DNA of 64,000 nt from a virus, in the IMG/VR virus record IMGVR_UViG_3300047331_000009, positions 24,433 through 88,432 of that record. One strand, given 5' to 3'. A program made the translations under genes and the position numbers. This document shows positions 1 through 6,742 of this stretch, piece after piece (position 1 is the first letter of the stretch; every line of letters begins with the position of its first letter). Below the pieces are notes generated by a model. The model did not search any database. It was not told the origin of the DNA and worked only from the letters and a program-made list of their open reading frames with translations.

Positions 1-218
1 TGGCCATGCAGCGCGGCCGATGCAGTCAGCAGCAGCGACGCCGCTTGCGCCATGGCGTGCCGCGCCTGCTCGTCGATGCCAAGATATTCGCTGTTCAAAT
101 TGAGGATCTGGTCGGTGATGCCGTCAACCTTGTCCCGCGCCTCGCGCAATCGCTCAATGCTGATCGGTCCGGCCGGCGGCGCCCGCCACGTGGCGAAAAG
201 CGCGTGCGGCGGCTTCAT
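1..218 (-). CDS. Hypothetical phage protein (C-terminus outside window)
   Basis: Reading leftward from an ATG at 218, the frame stays open to the window edge, giving at least 72 residues. The visible part is a helical, Ala-rich protein (for example ISIERLREARDKVDGI) with no recognised domain. The start overlaps the stop of the previous gene as ATGA, which supports the start and translational coupling. It is truncated only because the window ends. Confidence 0.7.
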   Translation of the reverse strand, partial: MKPPHALFATWRAPPAGPISIERLREARDKVDGITDQILNLNSEYLGIDEQARHAMAQAASLLLTASAALHG

Positions 219-394
219 TTCAGGCTGGCCCAGGTGAGGTTTTCCCGCGCCGTGGCCATGGGCGTCTCGCCATGGCTGTCGTATCGCACGAACACGTAGC
301 CGTCGTTGATCGAGACGATCTCGCCCACTTCTTCTTTGCCGAAATTGGAGTAGATCACCCGCCGTCCGATGTCGGAATTGCTTGGCGATATCAT
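215..394 (-). CDS. Small KOW/SH3-like phage protein
   Basis: A 59-residue protein with a compact beta-rich pattern (GRRVIYSNFGKEEVGEI, then DGYVFVRYDS) resembling small KOW/SH3-like barrels. The start at 394 is chosen over an upstream ATG because a GGAGGAA Shine-Dalgarno precedes it and it overlaps the upstream stop as ATGA. Function unknown; a nucleic-acid-binding role is only a guess from the fold pattern. Confidence 0.7.
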   Translation of the reverse strand: MISPSNSDIGRRVIYSNFGKEEVGEIVSINDGYVFVRYDSHGETPMATARENLTWASLK

Positions 395-606
395 TGTTTG
401 AGTTCCTCCGCTGCCTGTTTGACCAGCCACGCCGTCATGGACGGCGACATCCCGTCAATGTCTTCGAACCGCTCCGCCAGGAGCCGTTCGGCTGTCCAGC
501 CGCGTGCCCGCATGAACATGTACCCGCGTGCACAATCGCTGTCACTTACCGGAGTGGTGCGTGCCGGTGTTTTCGCCTCGCAGCATGGGCATGAATAGAG
601 CCTCAT
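391..606 (-). CDS. Small Cys-motif phage protein
   Basis: About 71 residues from the internal ATG (MRLYSCPCCEAKTPA). An N-terminal CPCC and a later Cys suggest a partial zinc ribbon. The C-terminal half is helical (WTAERLLAERFEDIDGM). A longer in-frame start at 681 exists, but its extra 25 residues are Arg-rich and look non-coding. It is the first gene left of a ~300-bp gap and is coupled to the next gene by ATGA. Function unknown. Confidence 0.6.
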   Translation of the reverse strand: MRLYSCPCCEAKTPARTTPVSDSDCARGYMFMRARGWTAERLLAERFEDIDGMSPSMTAWLVKQAAEELKQ

Positions 607-922
607 CGGTCTCGCCTTCAGTCGCTGATGCTGAGAAAGTCGCACGATGCGCGTTCTTGGTCGATCCTGGTGGTTCGCCACCTGATGCGTTCGTGAGCGG
701 GCAGACTGCTCGCCGAAATGGGAAACGTCAACTTCACCATTCCGTCAACTCGCAAACATCGAGACTGGCTGTATGTGTTTGTTCCAAACGTAACTTGCAT
801 GGCAAACCTGGATTTCCTGTTTGCGATGAAACGATTAAGCGGCGGTTTGCGGTCTTCCGCCGCTTAGGATGAAGGCCGGAAAGGCTGGCAACTCAATTCC
901 CGGCCTTTCCAGCCTTATCGTC
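607..922. other. Gap of about 315 bp between minus-strand genes
   Basis: No confident gene lies here. A 60-codon minus-strand frame (618-800) is possible, but it has no clear ribosome-binding site and is of unconvincing composition. The right end holds two tandem stem-loops (836-916), annotated separately. The left part may hold a promoter for the genes at 1-606; I see no clear -35/-10 pair. Confidence 0.6.
836..916 (-). terminator. Tandem stem-loops downstream of the 74-codon gene
   Basis: Just past the minus-strand stop at 923 come two hairpins. The first pairs 872-888 with 900-916 (17 bp with two G-U or mismatch positions, 11-nt loop). The second pairs TAAGCGGCGG (836-845) perfectly with CCGCCGCTTA (857-866). 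Neither has a long T-tract, so termination is likely but not certain. They separate the terminase-side operon from the last three genes on the left. Confidence 0.55.
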
Positions 923-1147
923 TTACTCGCCGATAACGACTTCGCCGGGTAGTAGATCCCGCTCAATGGCTTGTTCGATAAGATCGAGGGCATCGCGCAA
1001 CATCGCCCGCCGCTTGGCCCCGGACGTCGGAATGATCCGCTTGCACCAGAATTCGCCGCGCCCGGAGAAGCCCGAGATGCGCACGCTCTGCGCGTCGGTG
1101 GACGGATCGTAGAACTGCACCTGCTGGAACGCCCGCATCCTCGGCAT
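923..1147 (-). CDS. Hypothetical phage protein
   Basis: A 74-residue basic and polar protein with a helical acidic C-terminus (LRDALDLIEQAIERDLL). It starts 3 bp after the preceding stop and is followed by the tandem stem-loops, so it is probably the last gene of the terminase-side operon. ATG codons at 1147 and 1138 are both possible. No family recognised. Confidence 0.7.
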   Translation of the reverse strand: MPRMRAFQQVQFYDPSTDAQSVRISGFSGRGEFWCKRIIPTSGAKRRAMLRDALDLIEQAIERDLLPGEVVIGE

Positions 1148-1150
1148 CTG

Positions 1151-1468
1151 TCACTCGTCGTCCGGCCACGTGCGCTTGGAATAGCTTTGCTGCATCCGCG
1201 TCATCAGCCCCAGCACGTGATGTTCCTCGCCGTCCGACCACGCTTTGGACGCCTCAATGCACTTCTGGCGGTTGCCGCCTTCGGTGGCGATCGTGGCGAG
1301 GATGGCATAGCCCATCACCTTGCCCGCGCGGGCCTGATTGATCAGCCACAGCAGGGTCGGAATGAAATTGGTGTCGTCGGGTTCGGGCGGCGGTGTGAGG
1401 ATGCTGATCGAAGCCCCACCGGCCTTGGACGTGACCTTGCTGATGCGAACCCGCGCGGCGTCGGTCAT
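1151..1468 (-). CDS. Hypothetical phage protein
   Basis: A 105-residue protein. A helical segment (FIPTLLWLINQARAGKVMGY) is followed by a charged C-terminus. It contains one Cys and no zinc motif. The start at 1468 overlaps the upstream stop by 4 bp (ATGA). It belongs to the tightly packed left operon. Function unknown. Confidence 0.7.
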   Translation of the reverse strand: MTDAARVRISKVTSKAGGASISILTPPPEPDDTNFIPTLLWLINQARAGKVMGYAILATIATEGGNRQKCIEASKAWSDGEEHHVLGLMTRMQQSYSKRTWPDDE

Positions 1469-1704
1469 CGCTGTTTCGCCAGCACACGCCGGGCGGCGGC
1501 GTGAACTTCCCCGACGGTCGCCTCGATCTCCGTCTCGGTCTGGGTGTTCTGGTCGGGCGTGATGCCCATCACGAACGCGGCCAGCAGCTTCGCGTCGCGG
1601 TGCAGCAGGCCGAGTTCTAGGGTCAAGGCAAAGAACCTGCCGAACAACGTGAACTCGCGGCTTGGCTGCGTTGCCGTTGTTGGCGGCTTATCCGACGACA
1701 TCAT
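1465..1704 (-). CDS. Hypothetical phage protein
   Basis: A 79-residue protein beginning with two Met codons and preceded by a GGGGAGGA ribosome-binding site. It has a hydrophobic middle (LFGRFFALTLELGLL) and an acidic, Thr-rich C-terminal helix. The middle might be a membrane-associated helix but is not a clear transmembrane segment. Coupled by ATGA to the next gene. Function unknown. Confidence 0.7.
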   Translation of the reverse strand: MMSSDKPPTTATQPSREFTLFGRFFALTLELGLLHRDAKLLAAFVMGITPDQNTQTETEIEATVGEVHAAARRVLAKQR

Positions 1705-1960
1705 GGCGTGCTATCCTCCCCGCGCTGTGCGGGCGCCATCCCGCGTGCGAAAGCAGCCCGGTCCCAATCCCGGACTTAGCCGATTGGGTGGGGTGTACGG
1801 CCGCCGCGAACGGCCCGGCTTCGGCTGGGCCGTTCTGCGTCATGGCGGCGCTGTCATGGCCGTTGTGGCAGGGTCCGGCGCCGCAACGCTCGCAGGCTGG
1901 TCGGGTGACCACGTTTCCGGTCGCCAAGCACTCCCAGGCGCAGCTTGGGCGCATGGTCAC
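1688..1960 (-). CDS. Putative Cys-rich small protein
   Basis: A 90-residue frame with four Cys in the first 31 residues (SCAWEC, then CERCGAGPC), a possible zinc knuckle. The start at 1960 overlaps the upstream stop as ATGA and the end overlaps the next gene by 17 bp. The second half is Ala/Gly/His-rich and is crossed by a strong stem-loop (1808-1835), so the C-terminal half may not be under protein selection. Confidence 0.5.
   Translation of the reverse strand: MTMRPSCAWECLATGNVVTRPACERCGAGPCHNGHDSAAMTQNGPAEAGPFAAAVHPTQSAKSGIGTGLLSHAGWRPHSAGRIARHDVVG
1808..1835 (+). other. cUUCGg tetraloop hairpin
   Basis: Plus-strand RNA would form a 12-bp stem (GAACGGCCCGGC with GCTGGGCCGTTC, one G-U pair) closed by TTCG with a C-G closing pair, an exceptionally stable tetraloop. 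On the minus strand the G-U becomes an A-C mismatch, so the structure favours a plus-strand transcript, although all genes here are on minus. There is no T-tract. It could be an antisense-transcript terminator or an RNA element. Confidence 0.45.
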
Positions 1961-2136
1961 GGCACGCTGGTGATCTTGATGGTGATGATCTGCTCGCCGC
2001 AGTCGGCCATCCCAAACTCGGCCAGGAACTCGGTGATCATGTCCACCATGGGTTCATCGGCATCGAACGTCTGGGTGGCGACCACCATGCGCGGTTCGCT
2101 CGCCACCGTCAGCTTGATCTCGACATCATGCCTCAT
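1957..2136 (-). CDS. Hypothetical acidic phage protein
   Basis: A 59-residue protein starting MRHDVEIKLTVASEP, with alternating beta-like stretches and an acidic helix (MVDMITEFLAEFGMADCG). The long upstream extension of this frame is rejected because it is Arg/Ala-rich shadow sequence. The chosen ATG overlaps the previous stop by 4 bp, and its own stop overlaps the next start by 4 bp. Function unknown. Confidence 0.75.
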   Translation of the reverse strand: MRHDVEIKLTVASEPRMVVATQTFDADEPMVDMITEFLAEFGMADCGEQIITIKITSVP

Positions 2137-2528
2137 GCCGCACCGCCAGTATCGGGCCTCGTTTCGGGGTGCGTCGGCTGCTGCGGTGCCAGCATCAGCG
2201 CCTTTAGCTTGTCGAGCATCCAGTTGCACTCGGCCATGGTCAGCCCCGAGTCCAGGAACACAAGCGAACCGTCGTCCCGCTCGGACAGCAGCAGCAGGTT
2301 CGGCAGGTCCATCTGTGCCGCCGCGCCCAGCACCTCGGCGACGGAATGGAAATGCGTCGGCACCCGCAACAGGCTGGGTTTCGGCGCTGGTGCACCGGCA
2401 GGCGCGGCCTTGACGCGCGGCAGCACGGTATCGAGGTAGCACACGCCGAACAGCCCGCAGCGCTGGCACGTGCGTGGATAGGGCAGCCCGGCTTCGCGAC
2501 GTTCGCGCATGCAGGTCGGTTCAGCCAT
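2133..2528 (-). CDS. Hypothetical Cys-containing phage protein
   Basis: A 131-residue protein from the ATG at 2528, which overlaps the upstream stop by 8 bp. The N-terminus carries a likely zinc-binding set (CMRERREAGL, CQRCGLFGVCYLD). The middle resembles a small alpha/beta domain (LPNLLLLSERDDGSLVFLDS), and the C-terminus is Pro/Thr-rich and probably disordered. No family recognised. Confidence 0.7.
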   Translation of the reverse strand: MAEPTCMRERREAGLPYPRTCQRCGLFGVCYLDTVLPRVKAAPAGAPAPKPSLLRVPTHFHSVAEVLGAAAQMDLPNLLLLSERDDGSLVFLDSGLTMAECNWMLDKLKALMLAPQQPTHPETRPDTGGAA

Positions 2529-2742
2529 GATCGACGCTCCATTCGCCGGTTTCGAGCAGGTCAGCGGCAAACCGCAGGTCCTCGGCGACACGCTCGCGCT
2601 GCACCTCGTCGGGTTCGGACACGTCATGCACAGACACGCCCATCACCCATTCGCCCGCCGCGACGAAGTGGCGGATCTTGACGGTGTATTCCACCGGTTT
2701 GGCACGCAAGCGGTGAATCACGAAGGCATCGGCGCCGCTCAT
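2521..2742 (-). CDS. Hypothetical phage protein
   Basis: A 73-residue protein (MSGADAFVIHRLRAKPVEYT) with mixed beta strands and a C-terminal amphipathic helix (ERVAEDLRFAADLLETGEW). The start is fixed by an ATGA overlap with the upstream gene. Function unknown. Confidence 0.75.
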   Translation of the reverse strand: MSGADAFVIHRLRAKPVEYTVKIRHFVAAGEWVMGVSVHDVSEPDEVQRERVAEDLRFAADLLETGEWSVDHG

Positions 2743-3047
2743 GTCGGCACAATCAATTCGCGAGCGTCGATCAGATAGGAAAGGAAATGCCGGACCGCCT
2801 TTATCTGATCGAATGACAGGATTATTTGCATGGTCGTGTGAAAGGTTCTGCCGGTCTCTTCGTTCTTGTCGTCAAAACTACACATCTCGATGGTGACCGT
2901 GTCATACGGCTGGTCTTCTTCGATGCGAATTGCCAAAGACACGTCAGCCTCTCCATCGACCAGTTCGGCGGTAAACGGATAGGTCGGCGCATTAGGATTA
3001 GGATTCGCCACACTCTCGTTCAGATCCACCGAACCAGCATTGTTCAT
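2739..3047 (-). CDS. Hypothetical acidic phage protein
   Basis: A 102-residue acidic protein from the ATG at 3047 with an AGG-type ribosome-binding site. The middle is beta-rich (AELVDGEADVSLAIRIEED, YDTVTIEMCSFDD) and it ends in a helix (DQIKAVRHFLSYLIDAREL). The 89-codon upstream extension of the frame is GC-rich shadow sequence and was excluded. Function unknown. Confidence 0.75.
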   Translation of the reverse strand: MNNAGSVDLNESVANPNPNAPTYPFTAELVDGEADVSLAIRIEEDQPYDTVTIEMCSFDDKNEETGRTFHTTMQIILSFDQIKAVRHFLSYLIDARELIVPT

Positions 3048-3088
3048 CGACAAACCTGTCTGGGTCCTGGTTGTGCCATCGGGCTTGC

Positions 3089-3382
3089 TCAATTTGGCAC
3101 CCCCGCCTTGGAGCGGATCGCCCGCAGCCGCTCTTGCAGCGCCGCGTGATCCTCGGCCAGTCGGCTGCGCAACAGCGCATAGGCGTTCGCCACCTCCTGC
3201 AACTGGTCGAGATCGACCTGCGTGGCATCGCGGTAATCGTCGATGTGGATGTCGTAAAGGCGAAGCGTCGCCATCGCAGTCGGGTCCTCTCTCGGCCAGC
3301 CGCAGTAGACGCAAACGAGCGAGGCCGTGCCGCCCGTCCTAGAGCGGTAATCGCACCACGAGTTGCACCGCTCGATCCGCAC
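3089..3382 (-). CDS. Putative zinc-ribbon plus coiled-coil protein
   Basis: A 97-codon frame starting at GTG 3382, 6 bp after the previous stop. Residues 6-28 contain a C-x3-C ... C-x2-C arrangement (CNSWC, then CVYC) typical of a zinc ribbon. Residues 37-97 form a helical segment with a likely coiled coil (LDQLQEVANAYALLRSRLAE). An ATG at 3274 with a GAGAGG ribosome-binding site could start a 61-residue form lacking the zinc ribbon; both products may be made. Confidence 0.6.
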   Translation of the reverse strand: MRIERCNSWCDYRSRTGGTASLVCVYCGWPREDPTAMATLRLYDIHIDDYRDATQVDLDQLQEVANAYALLRSRLAEDHAALQERLRAIRSKAGVPN

Positions 3383-3388
3383 GCACCG

Positions 3389-3550
3389 TCACATCTTCTG
3401 CTTCTGCGTGGGCAGGCCGTAGCGCTGCGGCATCTCCACCTGTGCCACCTTCTCGTGCTTGACCGGGGTGTTGATCCCAGATCCGCCCTTCTGCGCCTGC
3501 TTGCGCTCCATCGTGCCTTTGCCTGGCTTCGTCTTTCCGGGTTTGCGCAT
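3389..3550 (-). CDS. Small basic Lys-rich protein
   Basis: A 53-residue, strongly basic protein (MRKPGKTKPGKGTMERKQAQ) starting one base after the stop of the Met/Lys-rich gene. It is disordered in appearance, with a short conserved-looking tail (EMPQRYGLPTQKQKM). Its position between terminase and the (absent) head genes suggests a packaging or head-associated nucleic-acid-binding role, by inference only. Confidence 0.65.
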   Translation of the reverse strand: MRKPGKTKPGKGTMERKQAQKGGSGINTPVKHEKVAQVEMPQRYGLPTQKQKM

Positions 3551-3551
3551 C

Positions 3552-3710
3552 TCACATCCGCTCTTTGTGCTTGCCCATCATGGGCATCTTGTCGGCCATC
3601 ATTTTGTCCGCCGACGGCTCGCCCTTCATCATCTTGCCGGGCATGGGCATCTTCGGCATCGGTCCTTTCATGCCCTTGCCTTTGGCCTTGGAGGGATGTT
3701 TTGACTTCAT
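3552..3710 (-). CDS. Met/Lys-rich 52-residue protein
   Basis: Only 52 residues, with 13 Met and 13 Lys, half of the protein. Motifs such as MPKMPMPGKMMKG and KMMADKMPMMGKH recur. No hydrophobic core or signal peptide is visible, so it is probably disordered. It lies in the terminase-side operon and is followed one base later by another small basic gene. Function unknown; a DNA- or head-associated peptide is a guess. Confidence 0.65.
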   Translation of the reverse strand: MKSKHPSKAKGKGMKGPMPKMPMPGKMMKGEPSADKMMADKMPMMGKHKERM

Positions 3711-3715
3711 GGGCG

Positions 3716-4114
3716 TCAGTCTCCGGCTGGGGTTGGTAGCTTGGGCGGCGGTGATTGCGGGGGTTCGGGCGTCGGATCGATCCGCCTGTAGCCGTTGGTG
3801 AACAACGCTCCCGGCGACACGGAACAGAAACCATCCTCGTAAATGACAGCGTAGCCGCCGATCTCGGCTCTATCCGCCATCGCGGGCACGGTGGGCCAGA
3901 ACGGTTCGATGGCACTGTCCGGCTCAGGCTTGACCATCAGGGTGATGCGGTCGTCGGGACCGCGCACGATCTCGCTGATCACGGCGGCGGCGACAACCTT
4001 GTGCGACTCGTATTTCGGCCACAGCACCCGCTGCGCCTGGGCCAGTGTCGGACCGGTTGGTGACTGGACCAGGGCAGCGAGCGCCATCGCAGGGTCTTTC
4101 GAAGGGTTCCGCAT
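3716..4114 (-). CDS. Hypothetical phage protein
   Basis: 132 residues from ATG 4114; an ATG at 4087 (MALAALVQSPTG) is an equally good start. A helical N-terminus leads to a beta-rich middle (DDRITLMVKPEPDSAIEPFW, GGYAVIYEDGFCSVS) and a Pro-rich tail (PTPEPPQSPPPKLPTPAGD). It ends 6 bp before the Met/Lys-rich gene. Its place downstream of terminase suggests a packaging or head accessory role, but no family is recognised. Confidence 0.65.
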   Translation of the reverse strand: MRNPSKDPAMALAALVQSPTGPTLAQAQRVLWPKYESHKVVAAAVISEIVRGPDDRITLMVKPEPDSAIEPFWPTVPAMADRAEIGGYAVIYEDGFCSVSPGALFTNGYRRIDPTPEPPQSPPPKLPTPAGD

Positions 4115-4159
4115 ACAGACGTAACAGACCCATTGGCGCGTCGCAAGAAAACGCGCGGA

Positions 4160-4384
4160 TCAGGGCGGATCGTCGCCCATCCGCGCCGCATGCAGGTTGA
4201 GCAGCCCCGCCTGGATCGCTTCGCGGCTCCACGGCATCGGACCGGACACGTGACGGTCGCCCAGCCAGATCACCCATTGCTCCGCACCGTCCGGCGCCGT
4301 TCCGATCAGCCCCTCGACCTCGCCGATGCGGGCCTGCCGCCACGCAAAGTGCGGGTTCGCACTGATGATCTCGGCGGCGTTCAT
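4160..4384 (-). CDS. Hypothetical phage protein
   Basis: A 74-residue protein starting MNAAEIISANPHFAWRQARI at 4384, where its ATG overlaps the terminase stop as ATGA. It is rich in Trp and mixed alpha/beta (EQWVIWLGDRHVSG). A longer start at 4396 lies inside terminase and is less likely. Function unknown; it is probably co-translated with terminase. Confidence 0.7.
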   Translation of the reverse strand: MNAAEIISANPHFAWRQARIGEVEGLIGTAPDGAEQWVIWLGDRHVSGPMPWSREAIQAGLLNLHAARMGDDPP

Positions 4385-5742
4385 GCGCCTAACCATGCGT
4401 TCGAGGCTTCGCCGCTGGCCTGCACCGTGCGCACCTCACGCCCAGACCGCACGACCGGACGCGCCGCCTTGTGCGCCACGCCCAGGGTGCGCAGCGCGTC
4501 CGCACCGTGGCTGGCCCAGTTGTGCAGCGGCGTTGACTTCCACTCGGCCAGCCGCTTGTTCCGCTCGCGCTGGTAGTGCTTCAGCGCCTCCAGCCCGGCG
4601 GCGCATTTCCGCTCGTCGAACCACATCCGCGCCATCAGCATGCGGGTTGCGTGGATCCCGTCGTCGACGCCGATGTTGGGCGCGGTCTCGAAGCGGATGC
4701 CGAGCGAGGCGGCGGTTTCCACCCGCGAGCGGCCGGAACCCAGTTCGCGCACCTCAATGTCGTGCGGGGCTGTGTGGCGGCCGTAGAGGTAGCCGCGCTT
4801 GTCCAGCACGGCGGCATAGTGCGGCAAGCCTTCGCCCTGCGCTTCGTAGTAATCGATCACCCGCAACTCGCGCCCGACGTCCTGGGTGAACCAGATCGCC
4901 GTGCTGTCGGCGACGCCGAGATCCCACCACGTATCCACCCGCGCGACCGGATCATACGGCACGCTGGTGATGCGGCCTTGCTCGCGCGCCTTGACGAGTT
5001 CGTCGTTGTAGATCGCGCCGTCGATGATCGGCTCGTCCCAGCGCCCGTCGAGCAGCGCCTTGCGCAGATGGTCGGGCAGCAGCATGAGCCGCTCGCGATA
5101 GCCGGTATCGGTCAGATGCGGGTTATCGTGCAGCCGAGCGGCGATGAACCGCAGCCGGAACTCCTTGCCCTTCACCTGCATCGTGCGGCGGCAGGACGCG
5201 CCATCGGCGCTGATCCCCCAGCGCTTCGCAATCCAGCGTGCGCCAGGACCGTCCGGGTTGCAGGTGGCGCGGATGTAGACCGGGATATCCAGCCGGTCAG
5301 GCCGGCGCAGGCGAGAAATCATGTAGGTGTAGGCGTAATCGCTTTCCCATTGCGCCAGTTCTTCCCAGCCGATCCACTGGAACTGACGGGACTGATACCG
5401 CATCACGTCGGTGTCGCGGTCGAGGTAGCCGAGTTCGAGACGCGCACCGGAGGGAAACCGCCATTCCGGTTCGACATAGCGGGCGCCTGGATACGCCGCC
5501 GGATAGATCGCCTGCGTGCGGTCCACCACCTCCTTCAGTTCGGGGTAGGACCGACGGAGCAGCAACGCTCGATACTCGGGCTGTTCGACGGCGCGACACT
5601 GCCCACCAAGCGCGTCGATCACCAGCGCATCGGTCTTACCGCCGCCAGCAGAGCCGCCGTAAAGCACCTCGTCCTCGGGCGCGGCCAGAAACTCGGCTTG
5701 GCGTTCGGTGGGCCGCCAGACAATGCGATCGCTGTTCGTCAT
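4381..5742 (-). CDS. terL: Terminase large subunit
   Basis: A 453-residue ATP-driven DNA-packaging motor with nuclease. The N-terminal ATPase has Walker A GGSAGGGKT at residues 29-37, a Walker B-like FQWIGWEEL at 121-129 and a coupling motif YIRATCNP at 156-163. The C-terminal RNase H-like nuclease starts at WWDLGVADST (Asp 274) and has a late Asp in HGADALRTLG. This is the common size and order for tailed phages. The start at 5742 overlaps the small-subunit stop as ATGA; 60 further upstream codons in frame are Arg-rich shadow. The product pumps DNA into proheads through the portal, which is not in this window. Confidence 0.95.
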   Translation of the reverse strand: MTNSDRIVWRPTERQAEFLAAPEDEVLYGGSAGGGKTDALVIDALGGQCRAVEQPEYRALLLRRSYPELKEVVDRTQAIYPAAYPGARYVEPEWRFPSGARLELGYLDRDTDVMRYQSRQFQWIGWEELAQWESDYAYTYMISRLRRPDRLDIPVYIRATCNPDGPGARWIAKRWGISADGASCRRTMQVKGKEFRLRFIAARLHDNPHLTDTGYRERLMLLPDHLRKALLDGRWDEPIIDGAIYNDELVKAREQGRITSVPYDPVARVDTWWDLGVADSTAIWFTQDVGRELRVIDYYEAQGEGLPHYAAVLDKRGYLYGRHTAPHDIEVRELGSGRSRVETAASLGIRFETAPNIGVDDGIHATRMLMARMWFDERKCAAGLEALKHYQRERNKRLAEWKSTPLHNWASHGADALRTLGVAHKAARPVVRSGREVRTVQASGEASNAWLGA

Positions 5743-6017
5743 GGGTCTTTCGGCGGCATCACGATCAGGCCCAGCACCGCCGCGCCCTCGCTGACGTAAT
5801 GTTCCGTCGCCTTGCGCTTGGGCGCGATATACTGCGCCAGTTCGGCAAACATTTTGGCGCGGAGTTCGACAGGATTTTTCCGATTGAGCGCGATTCGCGC
5901 CATGCCCGTGAGCGGGTCGCATTTCAGCGCCGCCAGCTTGGCGGCGACGTCGGCAGTCGCTTTGTTCGGGATGCCCTTGCGACTGCCGCCGCCCGTTTTT
6001 ACACCGTTACGTGCCAC
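5739..6017 (-). CDS. terS: Terminase small subunit
   Basis: A 92-residue DNA-recognition subunit. The N-terminal GGGSRKGIPNKATADV is the basic RKGxPNK motif often seen at the start of phage terminase small subunits. It is followed by a helical region (ELRAKMFAELAQYIAPKRKA). It sits directly upstream of the large subunit with a 4-bp overlap, which supports the call. The pac or cos site is usually in or next to this gene; I could not identify it. Confidence 0.85.
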   Translation of the reverse strand: MARNGVKTGGGSRKGIPNKATADVAAKLAALKCDPLTGMARIALNRKNPVELRAKMFAELAQYIAPKRKATEHYVSEGAAVLGLIVMPPKDP

Positions 6018-6052
6018 ATTCGATTTCGCACAGTTTCACACTTTGCCCGTGG

Positions 6053-6232
6053 TTACTTGAGCCAGCCGGGCGGCGCCGGGCGGATCATGTAAGGGCTGGT
6101 CGGCGCGGAACTTTCGATCGGCTCCTTGTAGCTGCCCGGACGCGAGCCGGAGCCGGTCGCGGTGTTCTGCGGCGCGCTGGTCTGCGCGGGCGCTTTGACG
6201 GTCGGTGTGTCGGAACCCAGTGCGCGGCCCAT
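6053..6232 (-). CDS. Small disordered phage protein
   Basis: A 59-residue Pro/Ser/Thr/Ala-rich protein starting MGRALGSDTPTVKAP, preceded by a clear AGGAG ribosome-binding site 7 bp before the ATG. No structured domain is visible. It is positioned immediately upstream of the terminase genes. Function unknown. Confidence 0.6.
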   Translation of the reverse strand: MGRALGSDTPTVKAPAQTSAPQNTATGSGSRPGSYKEPIESSAPTSPYMIRPAPPGWLK

Positions 6233-6318
6233 GAAAATCTCCTGTAGTGGCAAACGACAGATTGGAAGCAGCGGCACAATACGCAGGCTGGCACGGCGTT
6301 AGCAAGAAATGCACGGTT

Positions 6319-6735
6319 TCAGCGCTGTGGCCGTTGTTTGTCCTGCGTCATGATGGCCGGTATCTCGGGTAAATTCGCCAGGCCCTGGCTACGAAAGAAC
6401 GCGATCCAGCGACGCATGATCTCGACCGACGCTTGCTGGATCGCCAGTTCTTCCTCCAGCGCGGCGATCCTGCCACGCAGGATATCGCGGTCGGTCTCGC
6501 ACTGGCCAAGCCGCTGTCGCAGGTCGCTGATTGTGTCGAGCAGAGACTGACGGAATTTCGCTTGATCGGCCAAGCCGGTGTTGAGCGCATCGGCGCCGAT
6601 CTTGTCGTGCTCGCGCAGCATTGCGGCGCGCAAGGTCCTGACGGCGACAAACCACGATCCAGCGGCGGTTGCGAGGCTGGACAGAAAAGCCCAGGCCGCG
6701 ACTGGCAGCGAGGCGAGGCTTTCGATGATCGTCAC
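6319..6735 (-). CDS. Membrane-anchored coiled-coil protein (spanin-like?)
   Basis: A 138-residue protein. Residues about 8-33 form a hydrophobic N-terminal helix (SLPVAAWAFLSSLATAAGSWF). Residues about 55-115 form a long charged coiled coil (DLRQRLGQCETDRDILRGRI). This N-in anchored layout is shared by inner-membrane spanins (Rz) and by other phage membrane proteins. The gene is far from the endolysin, so the spanin idea is weak. It starts 7 bp after the PAS-protein stop and is probably co-transcribed with it. Confidence 0.65.
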   Translation of the reverse strand: MTIIESLASLPVAAWAFLSSLATAAGSWFVAVRTLRAAMLREHDKIGADALNTGLADQAKFRQSLLDTISDLRQRLGQCETDRDILRGRIAALEEELAIQQASVEIMRRWIAFFRSQGLANLPEIPAIMTQDKQRPQR

Positions 6736-6742
6736 GAGATTT

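Noticed and set aside
618-800. 60-codon minus-strand frame in the left gap
   Set aside because: No convincing ribosome-binding site or coding-like composition, so it is left unannotated within the described gap.
1700-1800. Possible tRNA-like fold
   Set aside because: Some stem-like segments exist, but no T-loop (GGTTCGA-type), anticodon arm or CCA-end pattern could be fitted. The sequence is explained as the ribosome-binding region and the end of neighbouring genes.
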